This document shows positions 13,441 to 24,412 of a DNA stretch of 64,000 nucleotides, piece after piece (positions within the stretch are counted from its first letter, which is position 1; the number at the start of each line of letters is the position of its first letter). The position numbers were made by a program, and so were the translations under genes. Origin of the DNA: Castor canadensis (Eukaryota > Chordata > Mammalia > Rodentia > Castoridae); contig NC_133390.1 in assembly GCF_047511655.1 (NCBI RefSeq), forward strand, positions 166,568,583-166,632,582, written 5' to 3'. A model generated the notes under the pieces. The model was not told where the DNA came from, did not search any database, and worked only from the letters and a program-made list of their open reading frames with translations.

Positions 13441-13899
13441 ATCACCCATAAGGAGAAAAGGGAGCAGGATTGGGCAGAAAAAGAACATGAGCCAAAATGT
13501 CCTCCTAAAGAAGCTTTGGCCAATCCCATAGTGAGCCCTGGAACTAGGGTGCACCTTTGGAGATGTCCCAAAGTGAGGCAAGGGAAGGGGCCTTTGGTTC
13601 CGCACTTGTTGGGATACAGAAAGCCCTTGGAAAGGGCAGCCCCATCAGAAGGAATATCCTGGAGAGAGATGCAGCTATGAACCGTCAGGAGTCAGCACAC
13701 CCAGAGGCTGGGGAACTGAGCGCTGTGATCCGGAAATGGCCATGGCAGCAGGTCATAGTCTTCCCTAGAATGTCACAACTGCACCATTTCAGAGTCTGCA
13801 AGGCAAGGGAGCAAGACCCCCCAGTGGTGGCCAGGGCAGGGCTTAGCCAAGGGAACTCTCAAGCAGGCATTTGCTGAGAGGTGCTGGGCTGGAGCCAGC

Positions 13900-14010
13900 A
13901 CTGGGAGCCACACACACCTTGATGTGAATCCCAGCTCTGCCACCCATGACTAAATGACCTTGGGCACATTCCCTCCCATTCTGAGCCTCAGCTGCCTCAT
14001 CTGTGAAGGA
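13900..14010 (-). repeat. MIR SINE fragment
   Basis: The string reading 'ctctgccacccatgac', then 'accttgggcacattccc' and 'cctcagctgcctcatctgtg' is the conserved MIR core that recurs across mammals. Strand is assigned by custom and is uncertain. Confidence 0.65.
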
Positions 14011-14140
14011 CCCTTGATACACAACTCTCCTCTCACAACTGGGGAGAATTCACAGTGGTCAGAAGCCGGGCAGATGGTAAGTGCCAGGTGAAGGGTAGAT
14101 AGTGCTCTACTGTTATTTTTATCAGCAACATTCACTAATA

Positions 14141-14350
14141 CAGGAGTTGGCAGACTATGGCCATGGGCCCTCCAGCTCTTTGTGTAAATAAAGTTTTATT
14201 GGCACACAGCCACAGCCATTCATTTGCATATTGCCTGTGCCTGCTTTCCTGCTACGCCAGCTGAGTTGGGTAGTTACAACAGACACCATCTGGTCTGAAA
14301 AGACTAAAATATTTAATATCCGACCCTTTATGGAAGCTTACCAACTCCTG
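14141..14350. mobile_element. Full-length hAT-type MITE with intact 10-bp inverted ends
   Basis: The left end CAGGAGTTGG at 14141-14150 is exactly complementary to the right end CCAACTCCTG at 14341-14350. Between them lies the well-known body phrase 'aataaagttttattggcaca' and the complement-like 'taaaatatttaatatc'. The 210-bp length and ends fit a non-autonomous hAT element. The flanking 8 bp do not match, so the target duplication has decayed or the flanks changed. I do not give a subfamily name. Confidence 0.75.
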
Positions 14351-15774
14351 ATGGAACAAGAATGACAAATATGTGTGACACACAATCCCTGGGCCAGGCC
14401 ACGTGCTGTTTTTATTGTAGGGCACTCACTTCTATCCTGTTTCACAACCTCTTCTTAGCCCAAGTGAAATCCGGTTCCAACTCACACCTTAAGCAAGTTC
14501 GTGGGTGGAAACTTCTCCTGTCAAGTGCCTAGTATACACCTGGTTCTTTAGAAAGTTACCTGTTCATTCAATACTCACATCTGCTCCTCTGTCCCCTAGG
14601 TTCAGGTTCACTATCACCCTGACCCCCAAAGACAGAGCTGGTGAACTGTGAATGGGTACAGTGAGAGGATCCAAGACCATAGGCAGAATTTTGACTTTCC
14701 CACTTCCTAGCTGTCTGTTCCTAGGAACGTCGCTTGACCCCTCTGAATTTCAGTATTGAAAGTGTTCCTATCAAAGAGTTCTTCACAGAACTCCCAGAAT
14801 GGTGCCACTCTAATGTAATATGAAGTATGACTGTCATTGTCACTGCCATTGCCACCCTCTGTAAACAAGGATGCTCACAAGTGTAAAATGCTGATCGGTG
14901 GCTGCAAATCTCCCTTTGGGGTCTGATGGAACTCAGAAATTAAGCAGTTTTTGGAACCTCTTGAATCAGGGCCAGGCTTGTAGGACAGAACACAGCAGAG
15001 AGGAACCACTATTGCCCCAAGGAAAAAATATTTCAGGTTCCCTGGCTGGGTGTGAATCTGTGTTTAGTGACACCTTGGTCCCTCTCCCAGAAAGCAGCAT
15101 GGATGGATATTAGTTCTGTGGATCTGCAGAAGGTGGGAGGAGGATGGTGAGCGTTCTCACCATGTCCCCACATGCTCAGCATTGGTGGGCAGGTGCTCTC
15201 CATAGAGACTGCAAATGGAGCATCTGTGAAAAACACCTTTGCATTCCCACGGCCCTGAGAATCTATTAAACCCGCAAACTTGATTATGTTCTCAGAGCTG
15301 CTCCTGCTTCCCAGCTCCTCTGCCTCGTCCTTTCTGGAGAGGGTGAAGATGTGGCTCCTGGCCGTGGCCGTATGGTTCCGTGTGGGAAGCAGGAGGCTAT
15401 TCCGTGCACTTCCCAGACATCTCCCCAGTCAGCTGCTCACAGGTCCTTAGTGACATGGGATGCAGCGCTTGCACCACAACAGAGCAGACGCCCCATAGGC
15501 ACCACTCAAGGTTCTGGGGGAGGCCATGGAACAGGGGGCAACCAGGGGATGGGGGGACAGGGAGGGCAGGAAGGGCTTCCCCAAGGAGGTGATGTTTCAG
15601 GGAAGCTTCAGAGGCTGAGGACACAGAGGGAAGCCCCCATCTAGAGAGCTGCTCTTGTGTCCCCAGGGAGACCTGGGAAGGGGCTGGAGAGATTGTATGG
15701 GTCTTGGTGGGGCGTTTACCAGGCCATTGCCCAGTGGCCCAGGGAAGCACTGAGAGATGCTAAGCAGGAAGGAG

Positions 15775-15895
15775 ACTTACTGGTGGTGTTGAGACTAGGT
15801 CTCATCTTATAGCCCAAAACTTTGATCCTCCTGCCTCAGCCTCCCAAGTGCTAGCATTACAAGTGTGCTCCACCATGCCCAAAGGGAGGAGACAT
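15775..15895 (-). repeat. B1-like SINE
   Basis: On the minus strand this is a B1-like monomer; the plus strand reads 'gatcctcctgcctcagcctc' followed by 'ccaagtgctagcattacaag'. It is moderately diverged. Confidence 0.8.
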
Positions 15896-17079
15896 TTTGT
15901 ACCCCAGAAGGGTCACTCTGGTGGCCAGCATGGCACCTGAACTAAAGGAAGCCACTGTGAGGCTGGGAGGAGACTGTACTGTGCTTTGAAAGCAGGCCTG
16001 ACAGACAGCCTTGGGTGCAAGCAGTTTGGGGTTTGAAGCCAGGACGCCATCAAGGAAAGAAGGGATATGAGACTGGAAAGAAAGCCAATGACTGGTGGGC
16101 TCATGGCTGTCACCACTGTGAACAACAGGAAGGTAGTCCTGCCGGGGACAGTCCAAGAGAACTATGGGAGCCAATTCAAAATCACCCACTGAAGGGCGAG
16201 GAAACCAAGGGGTCCAAAAACTCATGTCCCTCACTGGTTGAGGTTCAGGTGGAAGGGGTCTCAGTGAGATCTCTGGAGCAGAGCCTGAGGTGGGGAGGTT
16301 GTGTGAGCTCCCTAGAAAAGGGGCAGCAGGGTCCACAGGTGAAGAACTGAGCAAGGAGGCTACCTCAACTGAAGTACACTTTAGACTGATCCCATGGGGA
16401 TTCCTGGGGCCCAGCTGTACCACAGAGCAAGGGGCTGGCTGGCTGCCCCTCTGCATCTGTTCAGCCACATGAGGTCTGTTGCAGGGCTGGCGTGGGGTTG
16501 GTGGGGTGTCATAGCGCCTGACAATGGCAGCTCCACTTGGCCAATGACACTTCTCTCAAGGGAACAGGTACCAATGTTCCCAGCACATGGCAGATGGGGA
16601 CCACAGCATGATAGGGTTTGGGTCTGGTACCTACAGTATGCACTACAGAGGACATGCTCAAATAGCAAGCCTGCAATCATGGACCTATTGCTCACTTTGG
16701 AGAGATTGAGGCAGAGTCTGTTAAAGGTCCTGGAAAGTCTGGGATGCTCAGTGGCTGTGCACATATCTTACTGGTCCATATCTGTTAAAAACTAGTCATA
16801 TATTGTCTTTATGGAGCTGTCACCGGAAGGGCGATGGGGTGAGGGCTCTTGCAGCCCCAGAGCTTAGCATTGTGTCCATCGCAAAGCGGAGGTTCATGAA
16901 AGGTCAGAACAAGATATGTGGGTCATCTGTGACCATAGCAGGAGAGAGGTTCCTTCCCCAGTAGCTCCAACAAGCATTTGTTTTTGCTGTGCACAGGGCC
17001 TAATCAAGGAATTAGGAACATCCTAATTTCTAGAAAAATCACTGGATAATTATACAAAATCCATAGTTCTAAAGAAAAG

Positions 17080-17275
17080 GGCTTACAGGTAAGGTGGCTC
17101 ATGCCTGTAATCCCAACTACTTGTGGGAGGATCATGGTTTGAAGCCAACCATAGGGAAAAAGTTAGCAAGACCCTAAAAGAAAGCCTTTTTTTTTTTTTT
17201 CCTTTACTGGGGATTGAACCCAGGACCTCTTGCATACCAGGCAAGTGCTCTGCCACTGAGCTACATGCCCAAGTC
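17080..17275. repeat. B1-like SINE head (+) followed by ID-like SINE (-)
   Basis: From 17085 a B1-like head runs on the plus strand ('ctcatgcctgtaatcccaac'). After a T run at 17188-17201, a minus-strand ID element begins; its complement carries the tRNA-derived A and B boxes and the plus strand reads 'actggggattgaacccagga'. The two pieces are in opposite orientation, so they are separate insertions. Confidence 0.8.
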
Positions 17276-17682
17276 ACACACTTTCAAAAGTATGCGAAAA
17301 CTTTACAAAAACTGGTCATTTTCTAAGGTGTAATGGAAGCCTCATATATTCCAAAAAGATAAAATTCTGGGAGTTGTGTCTCTGACCACAATAATGAAAT
17401 GATACATTAAATAAATAATCTCTTTCAAATAATTGTAGAGTGAAAATGAAATCAAATCTTTGGCTAGATAATATTTTGGGGGGTTTGTTGTGTTTTTATT
17501 AGTGAGTATTAACTTGACTGTAGTAATGTGTTTCATCATGATGGTCCCACATGTGAGTGTAAGGTACTTAATCAGATTCACCCCTCTGTTATTCTTTCTT
17601 ATCACCCCAGTTGTAGAATATTTTAAAACTATGTTTATGATGCAGCTGACCTTGTCCTCAGGGGAGACAGCCTCCTCAGACA

Positions 17683-17880
17683 GCAGATCAACCTCAGCAC
17701 TGCTGATGTTTGGGGACACGGGATTCTTTGTTCAGGAGGCGGGGATGGAGGGCAGCTGTCCTGCGTGATGTGGGGTGTTTGGCAGGGACTTTGGCCACTA
17801 CTGGCTAGAGGCCCAGAGTATCCCCTGTTATAAGAACCAAAGTGAATTGAGACATCCTCAAACATCTCTGCCTGGAAGAT
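17683..17880 (-). mobile_element. MER20 remnant
   Basis: The plus strand follows the MER20 reverse complement: 'cctcagcactgctgatgttt', 'gggattctttgttc', 'cagctgtcctgcg', 'tgtttggcagggac', and 'gagacatcctcaaacatctc'. Nearly full length with scattered substitutions. Confidence 0.8.
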
Positions 17881-18144
17881 TGCTCCATCTGAACCCCGAT
17901 CCTAGCTGCCTCGATTCTTAGAGGGGGCAGGGGACAAATAAATTACTTAACTTCAAAAAGCTAAAGGTTAGCATTGACAGAGAGGAGAGAATTCTGTTAA
18001 TAATGACCAGGAAAGCTATTGAATTGATTTTTTATATAGATAAGAATTGGTTCTTTTGAAAAGAAAACAATTAAAAGCAACATGTATTCACAATATTATG
18101 ATTTAATGGAGGCTTAACTAGAAAAAACCAGAGTAAATTAAGGG

Positions 18145-18218
18145 GCTTGAGGCATGGCTCAAGAGGCAGACTCCTTGCCTAGCATGTGTGAGGCCCTGGG
18201 TTTAGTCCCCAGTGCCAA
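18145..18218 (+). repeat. ID-like SINE
   Basis: A tRNA-derived monomer with the A-box-like 'ggcatggctcaagaggcaga' and the B-box-like phrase after 'gaggccctgggttta'. It ends directly at a GAG-rich tract (18219-18297) where an A-rich tail would be expected. Confidence 0.85.
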
Positions 18219-18297
18219 AGAAGAGGAGGAGGAGGAGGAGGAGGAGGAGGAGGAGAGGGAGGAGGAAGAAGAAAAGAGGGAGGAGGAAGAAGAAGAA
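18219..18297. repeat. (GAG)n / GA-rich purine tract
   Basis: About 79 bp containing only A and G apart from its edges, built of GAG and GAA triplets. It appears to have grown from the tail of the SINE just upstream. Confidence 0.95.
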
Positions 18298-18356
18298 TCC
18301 CAGAGTGAGTTAAAAATATAGTGTCTCAGCTATATGGTATTAAGAGTTAAAGTCTG

Positions 18357-18456
18357 GCTGAAAGTCTGAGGATGTAGTACAGAGGTATTGCACTTGCTTG
18401 CTGTGCATGAGGCCCTGGATCAGATCTCCAGCACCACAAAAAAAAAAAAAAAAACC
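18357..18456 (+). repeat. ID-like SINE with A tail
   Basis: A diverged tRNA-like monomer ('gatgtagtacagaggtattg', then 'gcatgaggccctgg' and 'tctccagcacc') ends in a 16-A run. It is a retroposed ID-type SINE in sense orientation. Confidence 0.8.
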
Positions 18457-18984
18457 CAAAAAGATAATTTTCACACACATACATACATATATACATTTAC
18501 ATTTGGTATATATAAAAATTTTAAAAACTGGCCCAAGAGAAGATGGGAACTAACACAGCCATGGAAGATATTGTGAAAACAAACAAACAAAGGTACTGGA
18601 CCTCAGATGGTTTTACATCTAAGCTCTTCCATTTCCCTAAAGAAAATGTAATTTGTATGTTATTTAAACCATTCTACGCATGACGAGAAAGGGAAACATT
18701 TAGTTCTTTTTTAAAGCTGACCATGACACAAGTACCAACACTTGACAAAGATAGCACCAGTAAATAAAAACTAAGAGATATGTAAAAAAGACAGTCTCCC
18801 AGAAACAAAGGCATGCCAGCCAAATATAGCAGACAAGGGCGGCTGTGTTAATATCAAACTCCACTGAATTCAAGGCAAAAATGAGACACATTGCCATAAT
18901 AAAAAGTACAGTTGATAATGAAGATTTGCAATAAAAACCAACATAAAGTTTCCAAAACAAAAACTTAAGTGTAAAACACATTTA

Positions 18985-19350
18985 AAAAAAATTTATTGTG
19001 CTGGGGGTACACTGTGGCATTTAGGAAGGTTCTTACGGTGTATCAAATATATCACACTTGCATTCACCCCCTCCACCATTTTCCTTTATCCACCCCCCTC
19101 CCTCCCCACACCCCAATTCCTGGAAGAGTTTCAACAGGTCTCATTTTTCCAGTTCCATACATGGGTACACAGTATTTGCACCATATTCACCCTCCCATGC
19201 CCTTTTCCCCCATCGTCCCCCTCCCACTGGTACGAATCCCCCCTTGCAGGATCTATTCTGCCCTCCTGTAAAAGAAAAAAAAAAGACATTTTTGTTTGTT
19301 TAAGATAGCTACACAGGGACTTTCCTTGTGATATTTCCATGTAAAAAGGG
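18985..19350. repeat. Unclassified interspersed repeat, C-rich
   Basis: A block with a striking succession of pyrimidine-rich phrases near 19060-19260 and an A run at 19270-19285. The style (A-rich left side, CCCCCTCCC stretches, phrases such as 'ttcaacaggtctcattttt') resembles a repeated family, perhaps an L1 3' UTR module. It does not match the L1 3' ends elsewhere in the window, so I leave it unnamed. Confidence 0.45.
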
Positions 19351-19859
19351 AGATTTTGATGCAAGCAGAAAAGTTGAGGTCAACCTAGACTAGCCTGTGT
19401 CAGATTAAAGAGTCAAAATTAAGAAAGGTTCTAAAAAATACATTCACTGCTGATCAAATGGATCAGTGATACAGTGCTATGTTCGTGTACCAACACAGCC
19501 TACTCTGCACGTAAATTCTGTGGAATATGTTTAACATTTAATCATATTCAAATCCCAAAGAAAACCTTAACAAATTTTCAAAAATACAAATGGTATATTC
19601 CACATTCTTTGATCATTTTTGTTACTAGAAATTATAGGCACAGGGAAAAGAAACAAAATAAAATTAATCACTTAGAAATTTTACAAGTTTCCTACACAAC
19701 TCTTGGGATCAAAGAAAAAATACATACACATTCAGAAAACAATGAAAATCTTACACAATGAAGTCTATGAGAAATACTAAAGCCGTGCTTAGAGGAAAAT
19801 TCATATTACTAAGCATATTATTAAAATTTAAAAAAAGGAAAACACATGAATTTAAAATG

Positions 19860-19945
19860 TAGCTCAAGGAGAGGTAGAGAGCTTGCCTAGCAAACACAAG
19901 TCTCTGAGTTCAAACCCTAGTAGTGCCAATAAATAAATATAAAAT
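19860..19945 (+). repeat. ID-like SINE
   Basis: Typical tRNA-derived SINE: 'gtagctcaaggagaggtaga', 'gcttgcctagcaaacac', 'gagttcaaaccctag', followed by an AT-rich tail. Confidence 0.85.
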
Positions 19946-20274
19946 GTAACTCAAAATTGAAGGGGAGCATCAATAATGAATCTTTAAAAAGCAGAGGGCG
20001 AGCTTGATAAAGATAAAATGAGATCTTAAAGAATTAGAAAACAGAGAAGCAGCAGGGATAAATTTAGATCTGATTCTTTTGAGAAGAGAACCTACATAAA
20101 AATCAAAGTCCACTAGTTTGCCTAATGCAGAGAAAGCGAGGGGAAAATGCATATTTTTAACATTAGAAAGAATAAATAGCCACAAATGCAGAGAAATAAA
20201 AACAATTATAAGTATATTCAAATTAGCAAGCCTTGCTGAACCTTGTGTGTTTGGGTCAAGAGCACACGCTAGTT

Positions 20275-20366
20275 GAGCTGCAGGCCTGGCTCAAGTCATA
20301 GAGTGCCTGCCTCACCAGCAGAAGGCTCTGAGTTCAAACCCTAGTACCACCAAAAAACGAAAAGAA
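20275..20366 (+). repeat. ID-like SINE
   Basis: tRNA-like monomer with 'ggcctggctcaagtcataga', 'gtgcctgcctcaccagca', 'gagttcaaaccctagtacca' and an A-rich tail. About 700 bp upstream of the TOX2 exon at 21054. Confidence 0.9.
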
Positions 20367-20529
20367 AGTACAAAGTATGCTTTCTTGTATTTCAAAAATA
20401 ACCAGTTAGAAAGTACCATGGGGAATATAGCTAATAAGAAAATTACTGAGAGATACGAAGAAAAATGCTAAATATTAGAGATTTCCTTATTCATGTATTT
20501 AAACAAACACTTCTACAATATGGGGCTTA

Positions 20530-20680
20530 CCATATACCAGGTACATTTGATCCTTAACAGCCTTAGAAGATAGGTTTGATTCAGTCTGCATTTTACAGAT
20601 AAGGTACAGAGAGGTTAAGTCACTTGGCCAAAATCACACAGCTGGTAAGGGACAGGACGAAGATTTAAAAGGTAGTTGGC
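20530..20680. repeat. MIR/L2-type fragment
   Basis: The phrases 'cattttacagataaggtaca', 'gaggttaagtcacttggcca' and 'atcacacagctggtaagg' are the standard ancient mammalian MIR/L2 core. A similar fragment lies at 21740-21850 in the next TOX2 intron. Confidence 0.65.
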
Positions 20681-21053
20681 TTCCAACATCTGTGTTTTTT
20701 GTAGTTACATTGAGTAGTAAATCAAGCAGAGACATGGTGCAGGAGGGAGGCTAGTGTCACAGCTGGCTGAACTCTGGCAAGGGCTGAGATGCTAAACGCC
20801 TATCCAGGGTGGATGCCAACACAGTGGCAAACCACCAAGGAATCCGTTGTTCCCCAACGGATGTCTCAAATCACACAGAGGTCAAGGTAGAATGGAACTC
20901 CTCCTAGAGATCACCTATCAGGGACCCTCAGGGGACCCACAGCCCAGCACGAGGCCAGCCACCTGCCGCTCCTCACCTGTGTGTCCCTCCTGAGTCACAG
21001 GACCCAGGATGTGACGGGCGAGTCTCTAATTCAAGTGCCGTGTCCTTCTGCAG

Positions 21054-21293
21054 ATCCAGGAGATAGTGCACTCGGAGGTTGCTGCCTACGACTCAGGCCG
21101 GACAGGGCCCCTGCTGGGCCGCCCAGCGATGCTGGCGAGCCACATGAGCGCGCTCAGCCAGTCCCAGCTCATCTCCCAAATGGGCATCCGGAGCAGCATT
21201 GGCCACGGCTCTCCGTCACCCCCAGGGAGCAAGTCTGCGACCCCTTCTCCCTCCAGCTCCACGCAGGAGGAGGAGTCAGAAGCCCATTTCAAG
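21054..21293 (+). CDS. TOX2: TOX2 coding exon A (pre-HMG region)
   Basis: This 240-bp exon encodes 80 residues starting IQEIVHSEVAAYDSGRTG and ending EEEESEAHFK. The acceptor is a CAG at 21051-21053 after a pyrimidine stretch, and the donor is AAG|GTACAT. Both junctions are phase 0. The content is the serine/proline-rich linker that precedes the HMG box in TOX2, rich in Ser-Pro runs between about residues 46 and 72. No catalytic or DNA-binding residues lie here. In TOX proteins the N-terminal part acts as a transactivating region, so this segment probably connects it to the DNA-binding box. The earlier exons are outside the window. The match to TOX2 rather than TOX, TOX3 or TOX4 rests on this text and on the exons that follow. 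Confidence 0.95.
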
Positions 21294-23182
21294 GTACATG
21301 GGTGGCAAGGCAGTGAAGGAGGGGCCTGCTGGGACATGGGCTCCTCTGAGAAAGACTGGAAGGGTGCTGTGTCCTTTGCTAGAAGCCAAGGAGGAAGAGT
21401 CAGCAGGTGAAACAGGAAATGGGAACCCTGGTCCATGGGGGTGGCATCCATGGGGGAAGCCATCCACTGGGCTTCTGCTGAATCTGCCAGAGGCTCTGCC
21501 CCCTACCCTGTGCCCATGGTGGCCCTACAGAGGCCAGGGCACAGCCACAGGCCCAAGTCCGGAGACCCAGGACTCCAGGCGTGAAGTTCCTGTGCTGCTT
21601 GGTCCAGCCTCATCTTCAGGATACCTTGGCCAGTGTCACTGGACAGGCAGGGGTGGCTTTGGTTTTATCTCTTATTTAATAAGCACTTCTCAAACACTGC
21701 TATGGCCAGACACTGTTTTAAGCATGTGACAAGCATTTATCCATGTACTCCCCATGACAGTCCTATATGATAGGCACTGTTCATTATCTCCATTAGACAA
21801 ATGGGGAAACTGAAGCACCAAGAAGTTAAAGTTATCCAGTGTTGCACAGCCAGGATCAGACCAGGTGTCTGCTGCAATCTGGCATATGTGCCCTTAACCC
21901 CCTGCAGTGTCCATCTGTCAGCTCTGCATACATCACAGACACATCTTCAGCCCTTATCTTAACAGGGCCTGACCATTGCTGCTAATGAGATGAAGGCCTA
22001 GAGAGGTGGTGGCTGCAGGGGAGACCTGGGGACAGCCAGTCAGGCCCTGCCTTCCCCCTCCATCAGACATGGAGGTCTGAGTCTTGTCTACTGGCCAGGT
22101 TTCCTTGTCAGTTCATGGTGTCACCTTCATCTCGGCACACAGACTCACAGACCTCACAGCAGGTCCAGGGACTTGACAATAGACAAGAGACCCACTGAGG
22201 TCTATAGGGAACTTCCCAGCCCCATCCCATCCTGGAAGCCCTAAGTCAGGTGTAGATAGGACTGTGGTCCTAAAGTCTGTCTGAGTGGAACCCCTGGCTC
22301 CAGGGCTGGCCCAATAGCAGTCACTTTAGCTTTGTTCTTTGTCACCACCCCATAGGAATCCAGGAGATAAGCCACCTGATCAGTTGTACAGTTGAAGTGT
22401 GGTGGAGAAGACCCTCCTTGTATAATCAAGGACATTCATTTGAGATTATTTGTGATTGTGGGTAGAACAGTTAGTAAAAAAAAAAAAAAAAAAAGCAGAC
22501 CATGGAGAATGGCCCCGCTGCTTCTTCTCTCTCAGTGTCAGACCCAGGTGTGGTCTACGTGCCCCCTCCAGAACAACAGGTCCTCCAGGGCCCGTCTTGG
22601 CTCTGATTCCTTCCTTATTGGTTAGCAGCTTTTACAGGTCTGTAAAGGAAGGTGTTAACTTGGGGGAAAAGCAAAAGAACTTTTTTAAATTTTAAAACAT
22701 GGTAAAGATGCCAATGATTTCTATCTAGCATAGTATTAAAAGTCCCCAGGCAGTAGTTTTATTGCTGCAGAGGACCCAGGCTGATTGTGACTGCACTGTA
22801 GTAGCCTTGACCCATCGGTCTCTCAGTGATGAAGACGCCTCCTCCTCCGGGGTTTCTCTGAGTCAACTTTACAGTTGCGTTTATTCTCCTTCAAGAGTTA
22901 AACCTGCCCCAGGGCTCCTACCTAGACACACAGGGGGTGTGTCTGTCTGTCTGTGTCTCTGTGTCTATGTGTCTGGCTCTCTGTGTCTGTGTGTGCAGGT
23001 CCATCTTTCTGTCTTTCCATCGCCTTCCCACCCTGACAGTGCAGGTCAAGCTGCATGGGTGTGCCCTGGGTGGGGCTGCCCTGTCCCTACCTACATGTAA
23101 GCAGGGCTGGACAGGCCTGAGGCTAGCTGGGGTCACCTTTGGCAGGAGATTCTATAGTTTTCTGACTCCTGTCACTGGCCAG
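21294..23182 (+). other. TOX2: TOX2 intron A-B
   Basis: Intron of 1889 bp with GT and AG ends. It contains an MIR/L2-type fragment (about 21665-21860), an A run at 22475-22494 and a TGTCTG-rich stretch near 22937-23000. An open frame from 22937 runs into the next exon but is ordinary intron reading-through; I see no coding function. Confidence 0.85.
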
Positions 23183-23410
23183 ATCTCGGGAGAGAAGAGA
23201 CCCTCAGCAGACCCAGGAAAAAAGGCCAAGAATCCAAAGAAGAAGAAGAAGAAGGACCCCAACGAGCCCCAGAAACCTGTGTCAGCCTACGCACTTTTCT
23301 TCAGAGACACTCAGGCTGCCATCAAGGGACAGAACCCCAGTGCCACCTTTGGGGATGTGTCCAAAATTGTGGCCTCCATGTGGGACAGCCTGGGAGAGGA
23401 GCAGAAGCAG
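23183..23410 (+). CDS. TOX2: TOX2 coding exon B (NLS and first part of HMG box)
   Basis: The 228-bp exon encodes 76 residues in phase 0 at both ends (acceptor CAG at 23180-23182, donor CAG|GTGAGC). Residues 4-24 of the exon are a strongly basic nuclear-localisation and DNA-contact segment, with KRP, KKAKNP and a run of six lysines. From about residue 25 the HMG box begins ([16 protein letters not shown]) and continues through the helix-1 and helix-2 sequence to SLGEEQKQ. The Pro-Val-Ser-Ala-Tyr start and the Phe-Phe and Trp (in ASMWDSL) are core HMG-fold residues. TOX proteins carry a single HMG box that binds DNA by structure rather than by a fixed sequence. The protein acts in the nucleus. 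The box is split by an intron after this exon. Confidence 0.98.
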
Positions 23411-23682
23411 GTGAGCCTCGATCTCTTCCCCAGCCACCCCTGGGGCTTTGGGGCCCTGGAACCAGGGACAGGATTAGAAGGTGTGAACTGGCCCAGCCTC
23501 TGGGACCAGAGGCTCCTTCCTGGGCCCAGTTTGCCCATCTGTAAATGGGGGTTCTGTCCAGTGCTGCCACTTCCCAGCTGTGTTCACTAGCAACGTAACC
23601 ACTCTGGACCGCTGTTTCCCCATCCATAAAATGAGAACAAGCAAAAAATAGAAAAATGAGAACAAGCATGTCAGTCCATCTT

Positions 23683-23935
23683 TTTTTTTTTTTTTTTTTT
23701 TTGATGGGGACAGGGAAGTATCTGGGGTTTGAACTTAGGGTCTAGCAGTAGCTGAGCAGGTCTCTACCACTTGAGCCACATCCTCTACTCCAGACCTTTT
23801 TGCTTTTAGTTATTTTTTAGATAGGGACTCATGCTTTTTGCCTGGACCGGCTGACCTCAGACCACAATCCTCCTATCCATGCTTCTGCAGTAGCTGGGAC
23901 TATAGGTGTATACCACCACACCCAGTCCCTTGTTC
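23683..23935 (-). repeat. Composite ID/B1 SINE
   Basis: A T run at 23683-23702 is the tail of an element on the opposite strand. The complement carries an ID-like tRNA module, then a B1-like head whose plus-strand form reads 'agtagctgggactataggtg' and 'ataccaccacacccagt'. The order (ID module next to the tail, B1-like part distal) fits a B1-dID-type composite known from several rodent families. Confidence 0.85.
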
Positions 23936-24412
23936 CCTAAAATCTGTAGCTAGGGCAGAGATTCCTGTCCCACCACTGACTATATGCCTGTGGCCCCCTT
24001 GAAAGGCCTCCAAGGGGAGTGTGGAGCAGAAGTAGCTTATACATAAATGCTATTACCAGATAGGTGCCTTGGGCTGATGACCTTGGTCCCTACTTTCTGG
24101 CTTCCATTCTCTAAGTGTGCTGGGCTGAGCCCTGTGCTGGACCCTCCTTCTGTGATCTCACTACACTTATATCACTTGACTATTTTGATAGGAAGAGAGG
24201 AAGATGAGAGGCTGAGTGACTTGCCCAAGGTTACAGCCAGGCTGCAGTCAGATCTGTAGAAGCAGGAAGGTCAGTTGGGCTGTTGCTATAAGATGTATTA
24301 ATCCAATAATCAAGAATTAAGCATAAAACACAGTAGTAATTGTCCCATGTGCCAGGAGGGACCATACGACAGGAGAGCAAAAAGAGGAGGCAAGGGCATA
24401 GTCTTGTTAGGT

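Larger units (their letters stand above)
1..21053 (+). other. TOX2: TOX2 upstream intron (3' portion)
   Basis: This stretch lies 5' of the first recognisable TOX2 exon and should be intron, because the exon at 21054 begins inside the protein. No other segment here reads as a TOX2 exon or as any gene I recognise; open frames are short and lack family resemblance. The content is unique sequence with scattered SINEs, three MER20 copies, one full-length hAT-type element, antisense L1 remnants, simple repeats and two AT-rich unique blocks that may be regulatory. These are listed separately. That the whole 21 kb is one intron is inferred; a short alternative exon could be missed. Confidence 0.7.

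Noticed and set aside
15857..16468. 203-codon minus-strand open frame
   Set aside because: Starts within unique intron and crosses a SINE edge; no coding signature.
22937..23590. 217-codon open frame containing the HMG exon
   Set aside because: Only 23183-23410 is coding; the rest reads into introns past clear AG and GT sites.
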